Source of the DNA: Viola odorata
Lineage: Eukaryota > Streptophyta > Magnoliopsida > Malpighiales > Violaceae
NCBI GenBank assembly: GCA_963691705.1
Contig: OY829538.1
Span: 49,131,151 to 49,195,150, forward strand
Reading direction: 5' to 3'
DNA: 64,000 nt
The position numbers were made by a program, and so were the translations under genes. The number at the start of each line of letters is the position of its first letter. Position 1 is the stretch's first letter. The notes under the pieces are model-generated. The model was not told the DNA's origin, ran no database searches, and worked only from the letters and a program-made list of their open reading frames with translations. Below, piece by piece: positions 12,697 through 24,000 of this stretch.

Positions 12697-13378
12697 TTAT
12701 CCTCCTTCCTACGAAATCTCTATTTTGTGAACCGAAATCTCCACGCTCATTCGTTACCACCGCCGTTCTCCTCGATATTAATCAGGTTTGTGCTTATTGT
12801 TTCATTTCTATTAAAGTTTTAATTGATTATTGTAATTTAGTTATGTAATTAGGGTTTGTCGTTTGTTTTCTTAGTTTGAAATTTTGTCAGTTTTCGAGTT
12901 GGGTTGTTGAACATCTTGTTTATAATGATTTTAAATAGGTGTATACGTAAGAAAGGAATGCAAAGTTTTTGGAATTTTTTTATTTTGAACTCTTTACAGT
13001 TGGTTCAGCAGAGGGTTGATTTTGATTATTTTGCCATTCGATAGTGTTGTTTTCTCAGTCAAATTTGGTGTTTCCTGTTATGTTTATGGACAAAGTCAAT
13101 AGTTTCCTCGTATTGACTTTGGATTACTTGGCCTTTATTTTGTGTTTCTATAGTGTTTGTTGTTGTTGATGTTTTAACAATTGCATGAAGTGATTGGATG
13201 TGTAAAGACTATTGTATTTGAAGATTTGTGTCATATAATGCTTCCCTGCTATTAATTTCTGCATACATGTGATAATCACTATGATTTCTTGGGTTTTGGT
13301 GTGATATCAGTGTTCTTTGTGAAGTTTCTAATTTTGTTATGTATTAGGGATTCTGGACATTTGGATTGTACCACTCTA

Positions 13379-13819
13379 ATGGTGAATGCAGAAGACGGGA
13401 TTGAGAGGTTTAGTCCGGTGTTTAAGCAGAGGCCAAACTACGCTTACAAGCCAGATATTTACTGTAGGTGCAGACAGAAGACTCCGGGACTTCGATTCAA
13501 CAAATTCAAGCGCAACTTCGAAGAGGGTGGATGTGGATTTTATCAATTTTTTGATAGTCCATTTCCGGACAGAGCAAATGTAATTATCAGAGAGCTGTGT
13601 GAAAGTGAGAAGGAACAAGTGGAGAGGATTGATAATTCGCTAGCTTAAATCAAAGAATTGAAGATGTGGGACATGGTTTTCAATGGAATGATGGACGAGT
13701 TGTTTAGTTTGAAGGATGAAAATCAGATTCTGACAATGAGGGTTAAGAAATTGAGGTTTATGTTAGTAATTTGTTATTTTGTTCTTGTTTTGATTGGATT
13801 TTTTATTTTTTTCAATTAA
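13379..13819 (+). pseudogene. GRF-like zinc finger / coiled-coil / membrane protein of MULE 1, broken
   Basis: The open frame from ATG 13379 encodes a CRCR pair followed by TPGLRF, then GGCGFYQFFDSP and an acidic helix (IIRELCESEKEQ). This is the layout of GRF zinc fingers (CxC...NPGRRF..C...CGFFxW), although the third Cys position and some preceding residues are missing. After a TAA at 13646 the same frame continues with a heptad-like segment (MDELFSLKDENQILTMRV) and a hydrophobic C-terminal helix (VICYFVLVLIGFFIFF), ending at TAA 13817. It is convergent with the transposase. A 5' leader from the left TIR spliced across 12,790-13,360 is likely but unproven. The function of such MULE accessory genes is unknown to me. 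Confidence 0.6.
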
Positions 13820-15378
13820 GATGCTTTGGCACTAAATTGTATTGAAGATGATTTGCAGCAGTAAGGTTTTGGGTCTTGTTGTGTAATGTGCATAAGCTTT
13901 CGAACAATGAGGTTTATATTGCAATTATTTTGTTGAAAAAGTGGAGCAAAATTCTTGAATTTTCCACTTAACCGGAAAATTAATTTCAGTACCATACCAT
14001 TAAAATCTTTGTCTTCCATCACAAATTCCAATACTCAAATTCATTTTTTACTCAAAATCTTGCTCAAACTCTCACGCATTAGTGAATTAATAATCAGTAA
14101 AAGTTTCATGTTGAATTGATTAATAGTTACTAAAAGGATGTCCTCAATAGCGTATGGCAGGTGAGATGTGGCATTTTCTTGTAGTTGATGAATATAAAAC
14201 CATTCACCATAAGTTTGCAACACAAATTCTTCATTGTACAACATTACTAGTCCTCTAACTAACCACTGAAGGCTATTTGTCAATTCATGTAAAATTCGCT
14301 GCTTGAACTCAATCGTTAAAAAAATATCTAAAATTTCACTCTCATATGCTTTATGCATACAAACAAAATTATGTAATAAATGCATATTATGACACATGGT
14401 ATTGTTAACCAAGAATCCAAAATCCATACATATTGAATAGAATACAACCAAAAAAAGTTAAAAAACCAATCCAAACTTAGAAGAGCACATGGTATTGTTA
14501 ACCAAGAATCACCAATATCCATACATATTGAACAAAGTTGATAGTACTGCTCTCAAGTGCAAAACTAAATCACTACCACAGGCTTAATCATAAACTACTA
14601 ATGCATATAACTCAAAACCAACAAAATGACCTTGCATCTTCAATCCTACCATCGCCCATTAAAACTACTGCAAAAAGATGAGAAAGAAATAAGCAATCAG
14701 AATCGTGAATAACTCACAAAAGCAACAATATACCAAAAAACATTAAAACCAAGCTTAGATTCCAATATACCTCATCATGATTCTAACGCGTCCTATTTTC
14801 TTGAAGAACCAGATCCATCATATTGAACCCAATGGCTACCCAACAATGCTGGCTTTCTTTTATCTAGGACATCAATAACCTTTTGCTGTGGAGTTTTAGG
14901 CTACAATTACAATACATAACAAATGTGTATCACTATCTATGTTTAGGCAAATAAAATTGAATTACGCTACAGACAATCAGGACTAGTAAACTCACATTAA
15001 CGCAAGTCCACCCTGATTCTGCAACGAAACAACCATATCCTACTGGAAGCTTCTTCTTTTTTTGCATTCTTTTATTTCCTCCCTACTGTAGGTTGAGCAG
15101 TTCCACATGATTGTCTAAGCTCTTGCAACAATCTTCCTGTTCTTGTGAGGCAGATACATGTGAAGCTTGCACTTGTGAAGTACACACCTATGAAGCTTGC
15201 ATTTGTGAATCTTGTGACATTTCTATGGTCGATGGGGTAATAAAACGCTGTCACAGGGAAAAAAATTAGAACATGACAGAATGTTATTATATGACCAAAA
15301 TACCTTAAAATACTACATTACCTTGCTTCTAGGATTAGATACACAAATGTCTCTCCTATGGCCTTCCATTTTACAATA
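13820..15378. other. interior of MULE 1 between the two gene remnants
   Basis: AT-rich. Minus-strand open frames at 13816-14031 and 14041-14451 match nothing I know. A near-duplicate phrase (ATGGTATTGTTAACCAAGAATC) occurs at about 14,396 and 14,489. The interval may hold decayed 3' exons or untranslated regions of the flanking genes. Confidence 0.4.
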
Positions 15379-16321
15379 TTAACATGAGGTCTTCCTTCGC
15401 TTGATGGTGGTCTCTTGATGCGATTCAACAGTCACACCAGGGATTGGTTTAGTTGCAGCAGGGATCGGTTCAGTTTCAGCAGCCACAACAAGTGGTATAA
15501 CTTCTCCACCAACCTGCATTAATGACCAATCAAGTAAATGTAATGGTAAGTAAGCAAACAAAATGATCATTCCACTTTAAGTAAATATGTGTTACCTGGT
15601 TTACTGGTTTGTCAGGACAGATTTTGGCTGTGTGCCCATATTGCTTGCACACACCGCAGGACATCTTCCGTCTTTTTTGACTCATTTTAGTACCACATTG
15701 TGCTGGCTCCCAACCTTCCCTCCTCAACTTCTTTGGTCTCCTAGGAAATTTCACAAAGGAAGGTGGCTTGATCGATGTAACTGATACTCTTGGCCAAAAC
15801 TTCTTGCACTGCACAGGCTTAATAGGGTTCTTATATGCCAATTCAAACATTTCCCTACTATACCATTTCGACACAAAATATGTGACATCTAAACCGTTAC
15901 CCTCATTAGCAATGACACTCATGACATGTACGCAAGGTATCCCAGTCAATTCCCACATCCTACAAGTATAAGTTGATTTATCTAAACTCACCACTTCATA
16001 TCCATCATCTCCATTACTATCCACATAAAAATTGCCACTCTCTTCCATATTATGATTAATCTTTTTCCAAATTTTGGGACCCAAACGATCCTTAAACTTT
16101 GACAAAAATACCTTCCTTTCTTTAAACCTCTTGAACACAAATTTACGAATGGTCTCAAACAGTTTGACAATAGATTTGTACCTAGACTCTATTATCAAGC
16201 TATTAAAAGTCTCACTCATGTTATTATCAACAACATTAGAACAACAAGAGGTATTTTGGAAGGCTTTGCACCAATGAGGGGGGAGGATGATTTCGATGAG
16301 CGTAATTAGGGTTTGGTTGAG
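15379..16321 (-). pseudogene. mudrA-type transposase of MULE 1, C-terminal half only
   Basis: Coding parts are about 15596-16290 and 15379-15513, joined by a GT/AG intron in frame. Recognisable in order are the post-catalytic NNMSETFNSLI segment, a SWIM zinc finger (CRMWELTGIPCVHV), a basic region, a CCHC knuckle (CGVCKQYGHTAKICP) and a Pro/Thr-rich tail ending KRRKTSC. The N-terminal DNA-binding part and the DDE catalytic domain are absent: TIR sequence runs directly into the NNMSETFN region at about 16,275-16,320, which marks an internal deletion. The frame continues open through the TIR without an ATG, so the start is undefined. By family it acts in the nucleus on element ends; this copy cannot be catalytic. 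Confidence 0.85.
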
Positions 16322-16852
16322 TGAATCGAGCGGGAGCGAGAGGGAAAGGGCAAGGTCTATTTCGTGGATTTGAGAATGAACCAAAGGGAGGAAGGAATCG
16401 CGCGACAAGGATAACACTCTCGATTAGGCGACGCGTCGCGCGAACAAGAGTAGGCTGGTCATATGTATTAGACGACATGTCGTCTATTGCGTATGACCAA
16501 CCACACGAACGACGCGTTGCCTACAGTGAATGACTCTTCAGCCGGATGTCCATGTCGTTGGCAACAAACGACGCGTCATTCACAACCCAAATAAATGACC
16601 AATTTCCAGATCCCTTTCATCGTGATTCGGGTCGAATTTGCTGATGTGGCATGCCATATCATCATGTTGATGACGTGTCAAGCCACGTGGCATGTCACAT
16701 CAACAGATAACGGTGGACGGCCAACGGTGTGAGTGAGGAGCGCCAAATGTGTCATATGTTTCAAGTGCAGATGCCTTGTAAACCGTTTTACAAATAAAGG
16801 TGCCAAATGTCTTAATCAATACATGTACAAGTGTCAATTTTGGACTTATCCC
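16322..16852. repeat. right terminal inverted repeat of MULE 1
   Basis: Inverted copy of 12151-12696 with scattered substitutions, carrying the same ACGCGTCG and GACGACATGTCGTC palindromes. Confidence 0.88.
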
Positions 16853-17159
16853 AAGTGAAACCTTTAAGTTCGAACTCCTAATTTACAATTGCTATCTATA
16901 TGACACAAAGAAAAGAACGAAATAATGCCTCAACATGCCAATTAGACTTTTGTAACAGTATCGCACAACACTAGAATTTGTAAAATAATAAGATCAAAGT
17001 AATTATTTTCCAGCTTGCACATAGACAACCTAGTAATTAGGAACTGAAATTAAACTAAATTATGACTGGGGAAACAAATCAAAAAGTACAAAAAAAATCA
17101 TCAAACGCTAGCTAGCTGTTGTTATTGTTGTTCTTGCTGCTGCTGCAATATTGTTATAA

Positions 17160-17567
17160 TTAATTCTCTCTGCAAATCGGGCAAGTGGATTTCTTCAAAA
17201 GCCATTGATCGATACATTGTGCATGAAAACTGTGATGACATGCCGGTAGCATTCTGCACTTGTCGCCTACCTCGAACGCTCCCAAGAAGACAACGCAATC
17301 GATCTTGTCATCATCATCATCATTGATAATATTATTGCTCTTCGATGAATTCGACGACGAGGTTGTCCGATTAATATAAGTGTAGGAAGGCAGCATCTCC
17401 ACTTCTTTGGGAGACAAACCCTTTTCAAGATCCACCTCATCACTTCTTGACATAACGCACCGATAATAAACGACGAAAAGAATGAGCAGTACCACCACAG
17501 AAACTTCTAAGCAAACTAAACCAACGAAAAGAATGAGCAGTACCGCATGTACTAGTGAGTAACCCAT
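17160..17567 (-). CDS. ATL-type RING-H2 protein with an altered zinc ligand
   Basis: From the ATG at 17567 this gives 135 residues: a hydrophobic N-terminal helix, a GLSPKEVEMLPS segment resembling the GLD motif of ATL E3 ligases, an Asp run (NDDDDDKID) and a C-terminal RING-H2 pattern ending CPICREN. The spacing fits C-x2-C-x14-C-x-H-x2-H-x2-C-x10-C-x2-C, except that the second Cys is Phe (CVVF, codon TTC). The frame is open further upstream to 17654, but the inner ATG gives the usual ATL layout. ATL proteins are membrane-anchored ubiquitin ligases; loss of a zinc ligand may weaken or abolish E2 binding (inference). It is a single exon, with the MULE right end 300 bp away on its 3' side. Confidence 0.72.
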   Translation of the reverse strand: MGYSLVHAVLLILFVGLVCLEVSVVVLLILFVVYYRCVMSRSDEVDLEKGLSPKEVEMLPSYTYINRTTSSSNSSKSNNIINDDDDDKIDCVVFLGAFEVGDKCRMLPACHHSFHAQCIDQWLLKKSTCPICREN

Positions 17568-18120
17568 TCGACATTTTAATTTTTTTTGGCCGAGAACCGA
17601 CCTTTTAATTAAGGAAAATGCTATAAATACTAATAAATTATACAAAATTTTCATATTAACTGATGTGTCAAAATATAAATGATGTGCTTTAATTGATTAG
17701 ACCCTCAAGTGAATTAATGTATATCACTCATATTTTTGATACATCAATTAGTATGAAAATTTTATAAAATTTATTATACGTATAGCATTGCTCGTTATTT
17801 AATTGGGTTTGCCTCCGCGTTGGTGTGAAAAACCTGTGAACATTTTTTGGAGGAACGAAACTCGTTCCCGTAGGTTACTTTTGAAGGAACAAAACTCATT
17901 CCTTAGGTAATTTGAAAGAATTAAATTCGTTCCCTTACGATACCTGAAGGAACTAAATTCATCACTATAAAAAATAAGGTGACGATTTTGTCTGGAAGGT
18001 TAATAATTAAGGTTTTTGACAGCGAAATTCGTCGCATTTGATCTTAATCTGCGCTGACAATAACACTATTTCGTTCCCTTAGGCTAAGGCGACAACCCGT
18101 ATTATTTTATTATTTTTTTC
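17568..18120. other. intergenic DNA with inverted GGAACGAAACTCGTTCC-type repeats
   Basis: At 17,850-17,965 four units of about 33-40 bp contain near-palindromes such as GGAACGAAACTCGTTCC and GGAACAAAACTCATTCC. They are followed at about 17,964 by CACTATAAAAAATAAGG and then GACGATTTTGTC. A CACTA-like start next to subterminal repeats suggests a decayed En/Spm end, but no partner end was found. Confidence 0.4.
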
Positions 18121-18337
18121 AATATGGGAAATTTGATGGGTCGGCCCATTACAGGCATGAGTCGACTCATTATAGAGACCGGTTCAATCCGGTTCAATTA
18201 TCTAAGCTTGAACGGTTCGATGTGTGAACGACCCGGAACGATCCAACGAGTCAATCCGATTGAACCCGGTCGAACCCCGATTGAACTCGGTTCAAATCAG
18301 TCCGACGGGTCACTCCGGTTCGGTTTTTAAAACTATG
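18121..18337. mobile_element. partial hAT-type MITE, inverted relative of 5613-6037
   Basis: It ends CGGTTTTTAAAACTATG at 18337 and, read backwards, follows the left half of the 5613-6037 element (GGGTCGGCCCAT, GAACCG and CAAGCTTGAACGG-like words) to an end near CAATATGGG. The other half is absent, so only one terminal repeat remains. Confidence 0.75.
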
Positions 18338-19025
18338 GTGAGGAGAATGAAAAAAATGTAAAAAGAGAAAAATAGTTCAAAATAATACGACACTCGTTTT
18401 TATGATATATATCATGAGTTCGATCCCTAATACTGCAATAATAATTAATAATATAATCAATTGTTTTTTATGGTACCATGATACCTAAGATTTTATAGTT
18501 TATGGCATTCATAATATATAATTAGAATCTGACAGTTTATTTAACAAATTAAAAGATGTGTATAATTAAGTATGTCGTTATACAAAATCGAGTCGTGCGA
18601 ATAATTTTAGATTTATAAAGAGACGTGAATCCATATAAAACCTTAGCTTTGATAGATCTCTCTAGCTCTTAAACAAACCCTAGTGATTTTGTAGGGTAAA
18701 ATTGAAGAAGAGGTGGAAAACCGAGTGAGGACGCGGCGGGAGGGAATTTAGGAGCGGCAAAACAAAAACCCTACAAGTAATAATAAACTCCATATGAGCA
18801 CCGGATTTTTAAGACTATTCCTTTTCTGCACGGACTGCCACAAATGGAAACAAAAAAAAAAATACTTAATTTATATTAAAATAACAATAAGTAATTGTAA
18901 GAACTTGTTAGGAAAACCTAGACAACATCAAAGGTCAGTACTTGAATGAAAACATATATATATACATAAGTACCTTGTCTGAAAAGTCTGAGAAATAATA
19001 ACTATCCTTCTGTTTTGTCAATTCA
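18338..19025. other. 5' flank of the MADS-box gene
   Basis: AT-rich, no gene seen. A TATATATATA stretch at about 18,954-18,964, some 65 bp before the ATG, is a possible TATA element or lies in the leader. Confidence 0.45.
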
Positions 19026-20466
19026 ATGGGTAGGCCAAGGAAGTTGCCAATGGTGAAGCGAGAGGAAGCAGTGGCAAGGGCAGTGACATTCTCGAAAAGG
19101 AGACATGGTTTGATGAGCAAGACATCTGAACTCTGCATCTCGGGCAAAAGCCGAGTCGCGGCCATTGTACAATCCTCTCGTTGCACGAACAAGACTTACT
19201 CCTTCGGTTTCCCTTCTACATCCTCCGTTTTCAATGCTTTCCTCACGGGATCCGTTCCGGCCGAGACCCATGTCGAGGAAGAGGCCAGAAAAGAGATGGC
19301 TTGTCTCTTGGAAGAGAATAAGAAGCTGCAAATTGAGATTGATGGTCTTAAAGAGAAGAAGGATGACCAATTTGCTAGTGCGATTACAAGCTTTTTAATG
19401 TCACGACCAAGTCATGATCAGCTCGTGCTTTGTTATGAACAGATCAAAGATTTGATTGGTAAAGCTGAAAACAAGATGCACCTTCTTTCTTCCATGGAAT
19501 CTCCATCTCCAACTCCAGCTCCAGATGTTTCATCAAGTAAGTGTGACTAGAAACTAAGGACCTTTTCCTATTTTAAGTATTATACACCTTAATTGATTAT
19601 TCTTTGTATTAATTGTTGTTATTAGAACTACATTATTGTGATTAATTATTTATTTTGGCTTAAATATATAATTCCTCCATATTTTTATTCAATTTTTGCA
19701 ATTAGATCTGTGTTTGTAAAGTTTCTAATTAGTTTTTATGTTTGATCATTCAGCCCCAATGACGTCATACTATATAATTTTGTTCCTATTTTTGTCTCTC
19801 TTTTTCCATTTAGTTTCAATTAGGTCATTCTATTATTGTTAGTTAATTTGTAATGAGTTCAATCTAAATTATAGTTTGAAAGAAAGCAACATACATAGAA
19901 AACTCAAAAGTTATATTGATTTTAAATTTCTATTGTTTGTTATACAGGTTCTGGTGACACCACTTGGAATCCATTCAATACTTTTGCCGCTGGCAACACT
20001 TCTTCTTATAACAACGGATCTTTTCCTGCTACCAACACTTTTGACAATCATACTACATTTCAGCCCTTCCTATCTTCTGATTCGTGGAACACCTTGCCAA
20101 CATTTGTTGATCATGCAGGTAATCAATCGTAACCTAGCTCGTAACTATGTTCGTATTTCTTGCAAAGTAGGAAGAGTTGAATCTCATGTTCAAGTCTCTC
20201 TATAACATCGGCTGCTATCAAACAAGATTTGAGCAACCATGTATTGTGCAATTTGATTTTGTGGTAAAATTGTTTATAATTTCTTCTTTTTTCAAGATGG
20301 AGATGTGACAGAGTATGTAGGAGGAGAGACCAGCTTTCTGTACAACTATGGTGCCACACCTGACTTCTCTCTCAATGTGGGGACACCAAGCAATTACCAC
20401 TGCAATTTTGTCACGCCACAACCTCAGCTTCCAAATCTGGACTACCAATTCTATCCTAACTATTGA
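19026..20466 (+). CDS. type I (M-alpha, AGL62-like) MADS-box transcription factor, 3 exons
   Basis: Exons 19026-19536, 19948-20118 and 20297-20466 join in frame with GT/AG borders to give 283 residues. Residues 1-60 are a MADS domain (MGRPRKLPMVKREEAV, then VTFSKRRHGLMSKTSEL), followed by the FGFPS segment typical of the M-alpha group and a predicted coiled coil at about 85-112 (LLEENKKLQIEIDGLKEKK). There is no K-box. The C-terminal part is Asn/Thr/Tyr-rich. Family members bind CArG-type DNA as dimers in the nucleus, many in female gametophyte or endosperm. Two introns are unusual for type I genes, which are often intronless; the splice sites are good, but transcripts would settle it. It is convergent with the RCC1 gene, 630 bp away. 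Confidence 0.87.
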
Positions 20467-21095
20467 GAGTAAATGCACTTATTATCGTTGCACAAAATAC
20501 TCATCCCATAACATAATTATTCAGCGTTAATTAAGAGTTTTGGATGTTTGTTTTCGGATTTTGGAGCTAAATTATGTTACCTATTTTGTTTAGATTGATA
20601 ACTTTTATGAGTTTTACAATAATGCAGTAATTAGCTGATTATTCTCCTATCAGAAGGGCAAAGAGGATATTCAAAGAGATTGGAATATGAATGTGAAATG
20701 AACTAACCATGGAGCCGTCCGTACGAAAGAAATCCAATGAACATGAACTTTATTTTGATTCTCAGCAGGTTCTAGACAGAATCCAACAATTGAAAAGCAC
20801 AAATGCAGAAATCTCAGGACACCACACTGACCATATATATCAAAAGGTTCTCATGGCATCTGATTACAGTTATAATACTTGAAATCTGTTAAATAAATCA
20901 TATATATACAGCCTAAATCATCTTGTACACTCTAGCAATGCTGTCATAACTACGGTCAACCCGGACACGGAAAGAATAAGAGCAAGCATATGTACGTGCA
21001 TATCAGCTAATATACAAGCACACATACACTCGACCACCAACACAACGAGAATCTAACCTAACAAAACTGCACCGACACTTTTGTATGTAAGATAC
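20467..21095. other. shared 3' intergenic space of two convergent genes
   Basis: No gene is seen. It holds the 3' untranslated regions of the MADS (plus) and RCC1 (minus) genes. Overlapping transcript ends are possible at this spacing. Confidence 0.5.
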
Positions 21096-24000
21096 TCAAG
21101 TGGGTGATTCAGCCAATAGAACTGTATGCCACCAGCCGCAAGCAACATTTCTAGGGACACAGCCCTCGATAGTAAGTTCAGAAGGAAGGTTGCGGTCAAT
21201 AACGTCACCCAAGCCGAGCTGTTTCAGAAAGGCTGATATTAGGAAGCATTCATGCATGCTTGAGTTATATAGTGTCTCAGTTACGGATACTACCTGGCCA
21301 TACTTGTTCCAACCCCAGCAAAATACTTTCGCATCCACTTCAAGAAAACAGGAGCAAAGAGTCAGATCCATACAATGAGGGCAACAAAATCCCAAAATCA
21401 CTCTCACAGACATGCATGACCATAAGTCTAAAGGATGTTAACAAAAGTAGTGAATGGCTTCAGTTAATATCGCACTGCAAAATTTACAGAGGAATATAAG
21501 CCAGTTGTTAGAAATCCGCCAGCATGACAAATAGAGTGCCTTAATGACATCATGTTAATCATTACACTTGTCCACTGACCTGCTGCCTAGTGTTCAATAT
21601 TCTGTTTCATAGACCATCTATTTCACGTGGCTATCCAAAAGCAATCAATGTTATCACTTGTAAGTTATATCCATTAAAGACTCCCAGCCTATGTTTTGGA
21701 TTGGCTATGATCTTTTTACCTTACTGACCACTCATTCATTCTAACTGTCATCAAGTTAAGTCTTACAAAATCTTTCTGCCATTATTATTAGTTAACAATG
21801 TGCTTGCTACAAGTAAATAATAGCATTGATTGTCCTAAAAAGAACAGAAAAAAGGAAGAAATCACGTTACTTACAAGAATGCCTGTTGCTGTGGCAAATA
21901 AAACAGGGATGCAAAGACCTTAATGAGTATGGAAAACTTACCCGTAACTATAGCACTGTGACGAGCTCCACAAGAAACAATGTTTGCATGTACATTTTCT
22001 AAACTTGGAGCGTCCAAGAGCCTTGGGAGAGTCTGATTATAAATTCAAATTATGGAGTTAGTTGCATGAATTTCCTCAGGATCAGACCTTTCTACAATGA
22101 GAGTTGTGGAGCTTTAAAATGGTAAACATTGACTATTGAGCAGAAGTTGCACCATAGCATTGCAACATAAATAGCCTTTTCTAATTTTCTACTGAGAAGT
22201 GATAGAAGCAAGCCAATTATTGTAAATGTTGACATCATTTCAGTTAAACGTTCTATTAATGACACAATCCATGCAACTGAGTCACTTATTTGCTAACCGG
22301 TTTTATGCAAGTAGAAGCTCTACATGCACAATTACTTGACAATGGTTTAATTTGCCACAAAGTACAATCGAAGATGCATGACATATGTTGTACATACCTC
22401 AGCTTGATCACTGCCAGTTCCCAACTGTCCAAACTGATTCCCACCAAAAGAGTAGACATCCCCATCAGCAGAAATGCAAACAGTGTGCCACAGTCCTGCA
22501 GCAATTCCCACTATCCGAATGCCAAGTAAAGAAGATACACAAGTGGGGCTCAACTCATCATCTGTACTTCCTTGCCCACACTTGAGAAAACAATATCAAT
22601 TACTTCATTTCTTTTCCCATGGGAAACTAAAAAAATGCATCAAAGAAATCAATCACAGAGAATGAAACCGCATCAGAATGGAAATAGAAAAAAGGTAGAT
22701 TCTTGCTTGTCAGATGAACCACAAATTTAACATCTACAGTTTTCTTTTGCTATCATCTACTTCACCTACAAATGTATCCAGAAGACTAACTAATATTGGG
22801 TTCTGACCAGCCGATTTTACAAGAGAAGGATGGATTTAAGTTTTTTTGGTCTGACCCACAGGTTTTCTTGAGCCCACAGAATGGCTTTAAGTTTCAACAA
22901 AATAAACTTCAGTCAAATAAAGCAACCTCAAATAACAGTCCTACCAACTTCCTGGTAAAGAAATGACAGCAGAAGTCTATACCATATTGAGCATCTTTTA
23001 ACAAAAAGTACCAAGGAGTTGTCAGATTACATGCACCTTGTTTTTTCTCCTTTTCTTTGTCAGCATGCAAAAATGGATCCAAACAAACCACACAATTAAA
23101 AAAGAACAGCTCTTATAATGATTGCTAGTTATGGTGTTGCAATTTCAGCTGAAAAGAAACGACACATCAAAGAGTAAAAGATGATTTCCCTTGGACTAAA
23201 CATTGCTAATGTTAAAAGACTTCTTTAGTGACCAATTTCTTTGTAATCCAGTCAATGACCCAGACAAAACGATGAACCAAACAACTAAGAAGAACCAGAT
23301 ATGTTGTAGTTCAAACACCCAGGAGCCACACAAACAAATGGCATAACTAAAAAGTGACACTTTTACAAAGACCAATCACCAATGTTAGAGCAACAAAAGT
23401 GATGTGTGGTTAGATCAATATCCATTGTCACAAGTGAAACACTAGGTGGTATAAGTTGAAATAACAGAACAACCAGTTGCACACAATATGGGTTAGAATG
23501 AGAGGAAACCAATTTTCACGTTCAAACATAAAGAACAGTGGAGAAAGGCATGAAGAATCACTAGCGCAAGATACCTGTCCATAGAGGCCCCATCCAAAAG
23601 TAAGTACTGCCCCAGCATCTGTTAATTAGAGAAGTTCTGTGAGAAAAGTGCACACTATCGGTGGTGTTGCCATTTACATACATACTCGGGAAAATATATA
23701 ATCCACCCATTGCTGAGTAAAAAAAAAAACAAGGACAAAGGGCCACCACCTACTTTGACACATAAGTTGGAACACATACCATATCAAAGAGATTTCCAAA
23801 TCCCCAATGTGATTTGTAAATCTGGTGATCCTGAGTTCTAAACCATGTACTCTTATTAATACAAATGTGTGTCTCAATCATTGAAAAGCAGATCATTTGT
23901 GCTTCTATATTTTGAAGGAAAAACACAACTAAGCAGTATTATTAGTTATAAGGACAACACCAATTACACACCTGTGATTACTGCACTGTGTCGCCCACCA

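Larger units (their letters stand above)
12142..16861. mobile_element. Mutator-like element 1 (12151-16852), long TIRs, 9-bp duplication
   Basis: The left end GGGATAAGTCCAAAATTGGC and the right end CAATTTTGGACTTATCCC are inverted, and the inverted repeat extends about 546 bp (12151-12696) and 531 bp (16322-16852). AAGTGAAAC is duplicated at 12142-12150 and 16853-16861. Inside are two convergent broken genes: a GRF-like zinc finger gene reading right from the left TIR and a truncated mudrA-type transposase reading left from the right TIR. The transposase catalytic half is missing, so the copy is a deletion derivative that could move only with help from another copy. Confidence 0.92.

Noticed and set aside
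12597..12848. 83-codon frame starting in the left TIR of MULE 1
   Set aside because: It starts at GTG; the same stretch occurs in the other TIR fused to the transposase. More likely transcribed leader than protein start.
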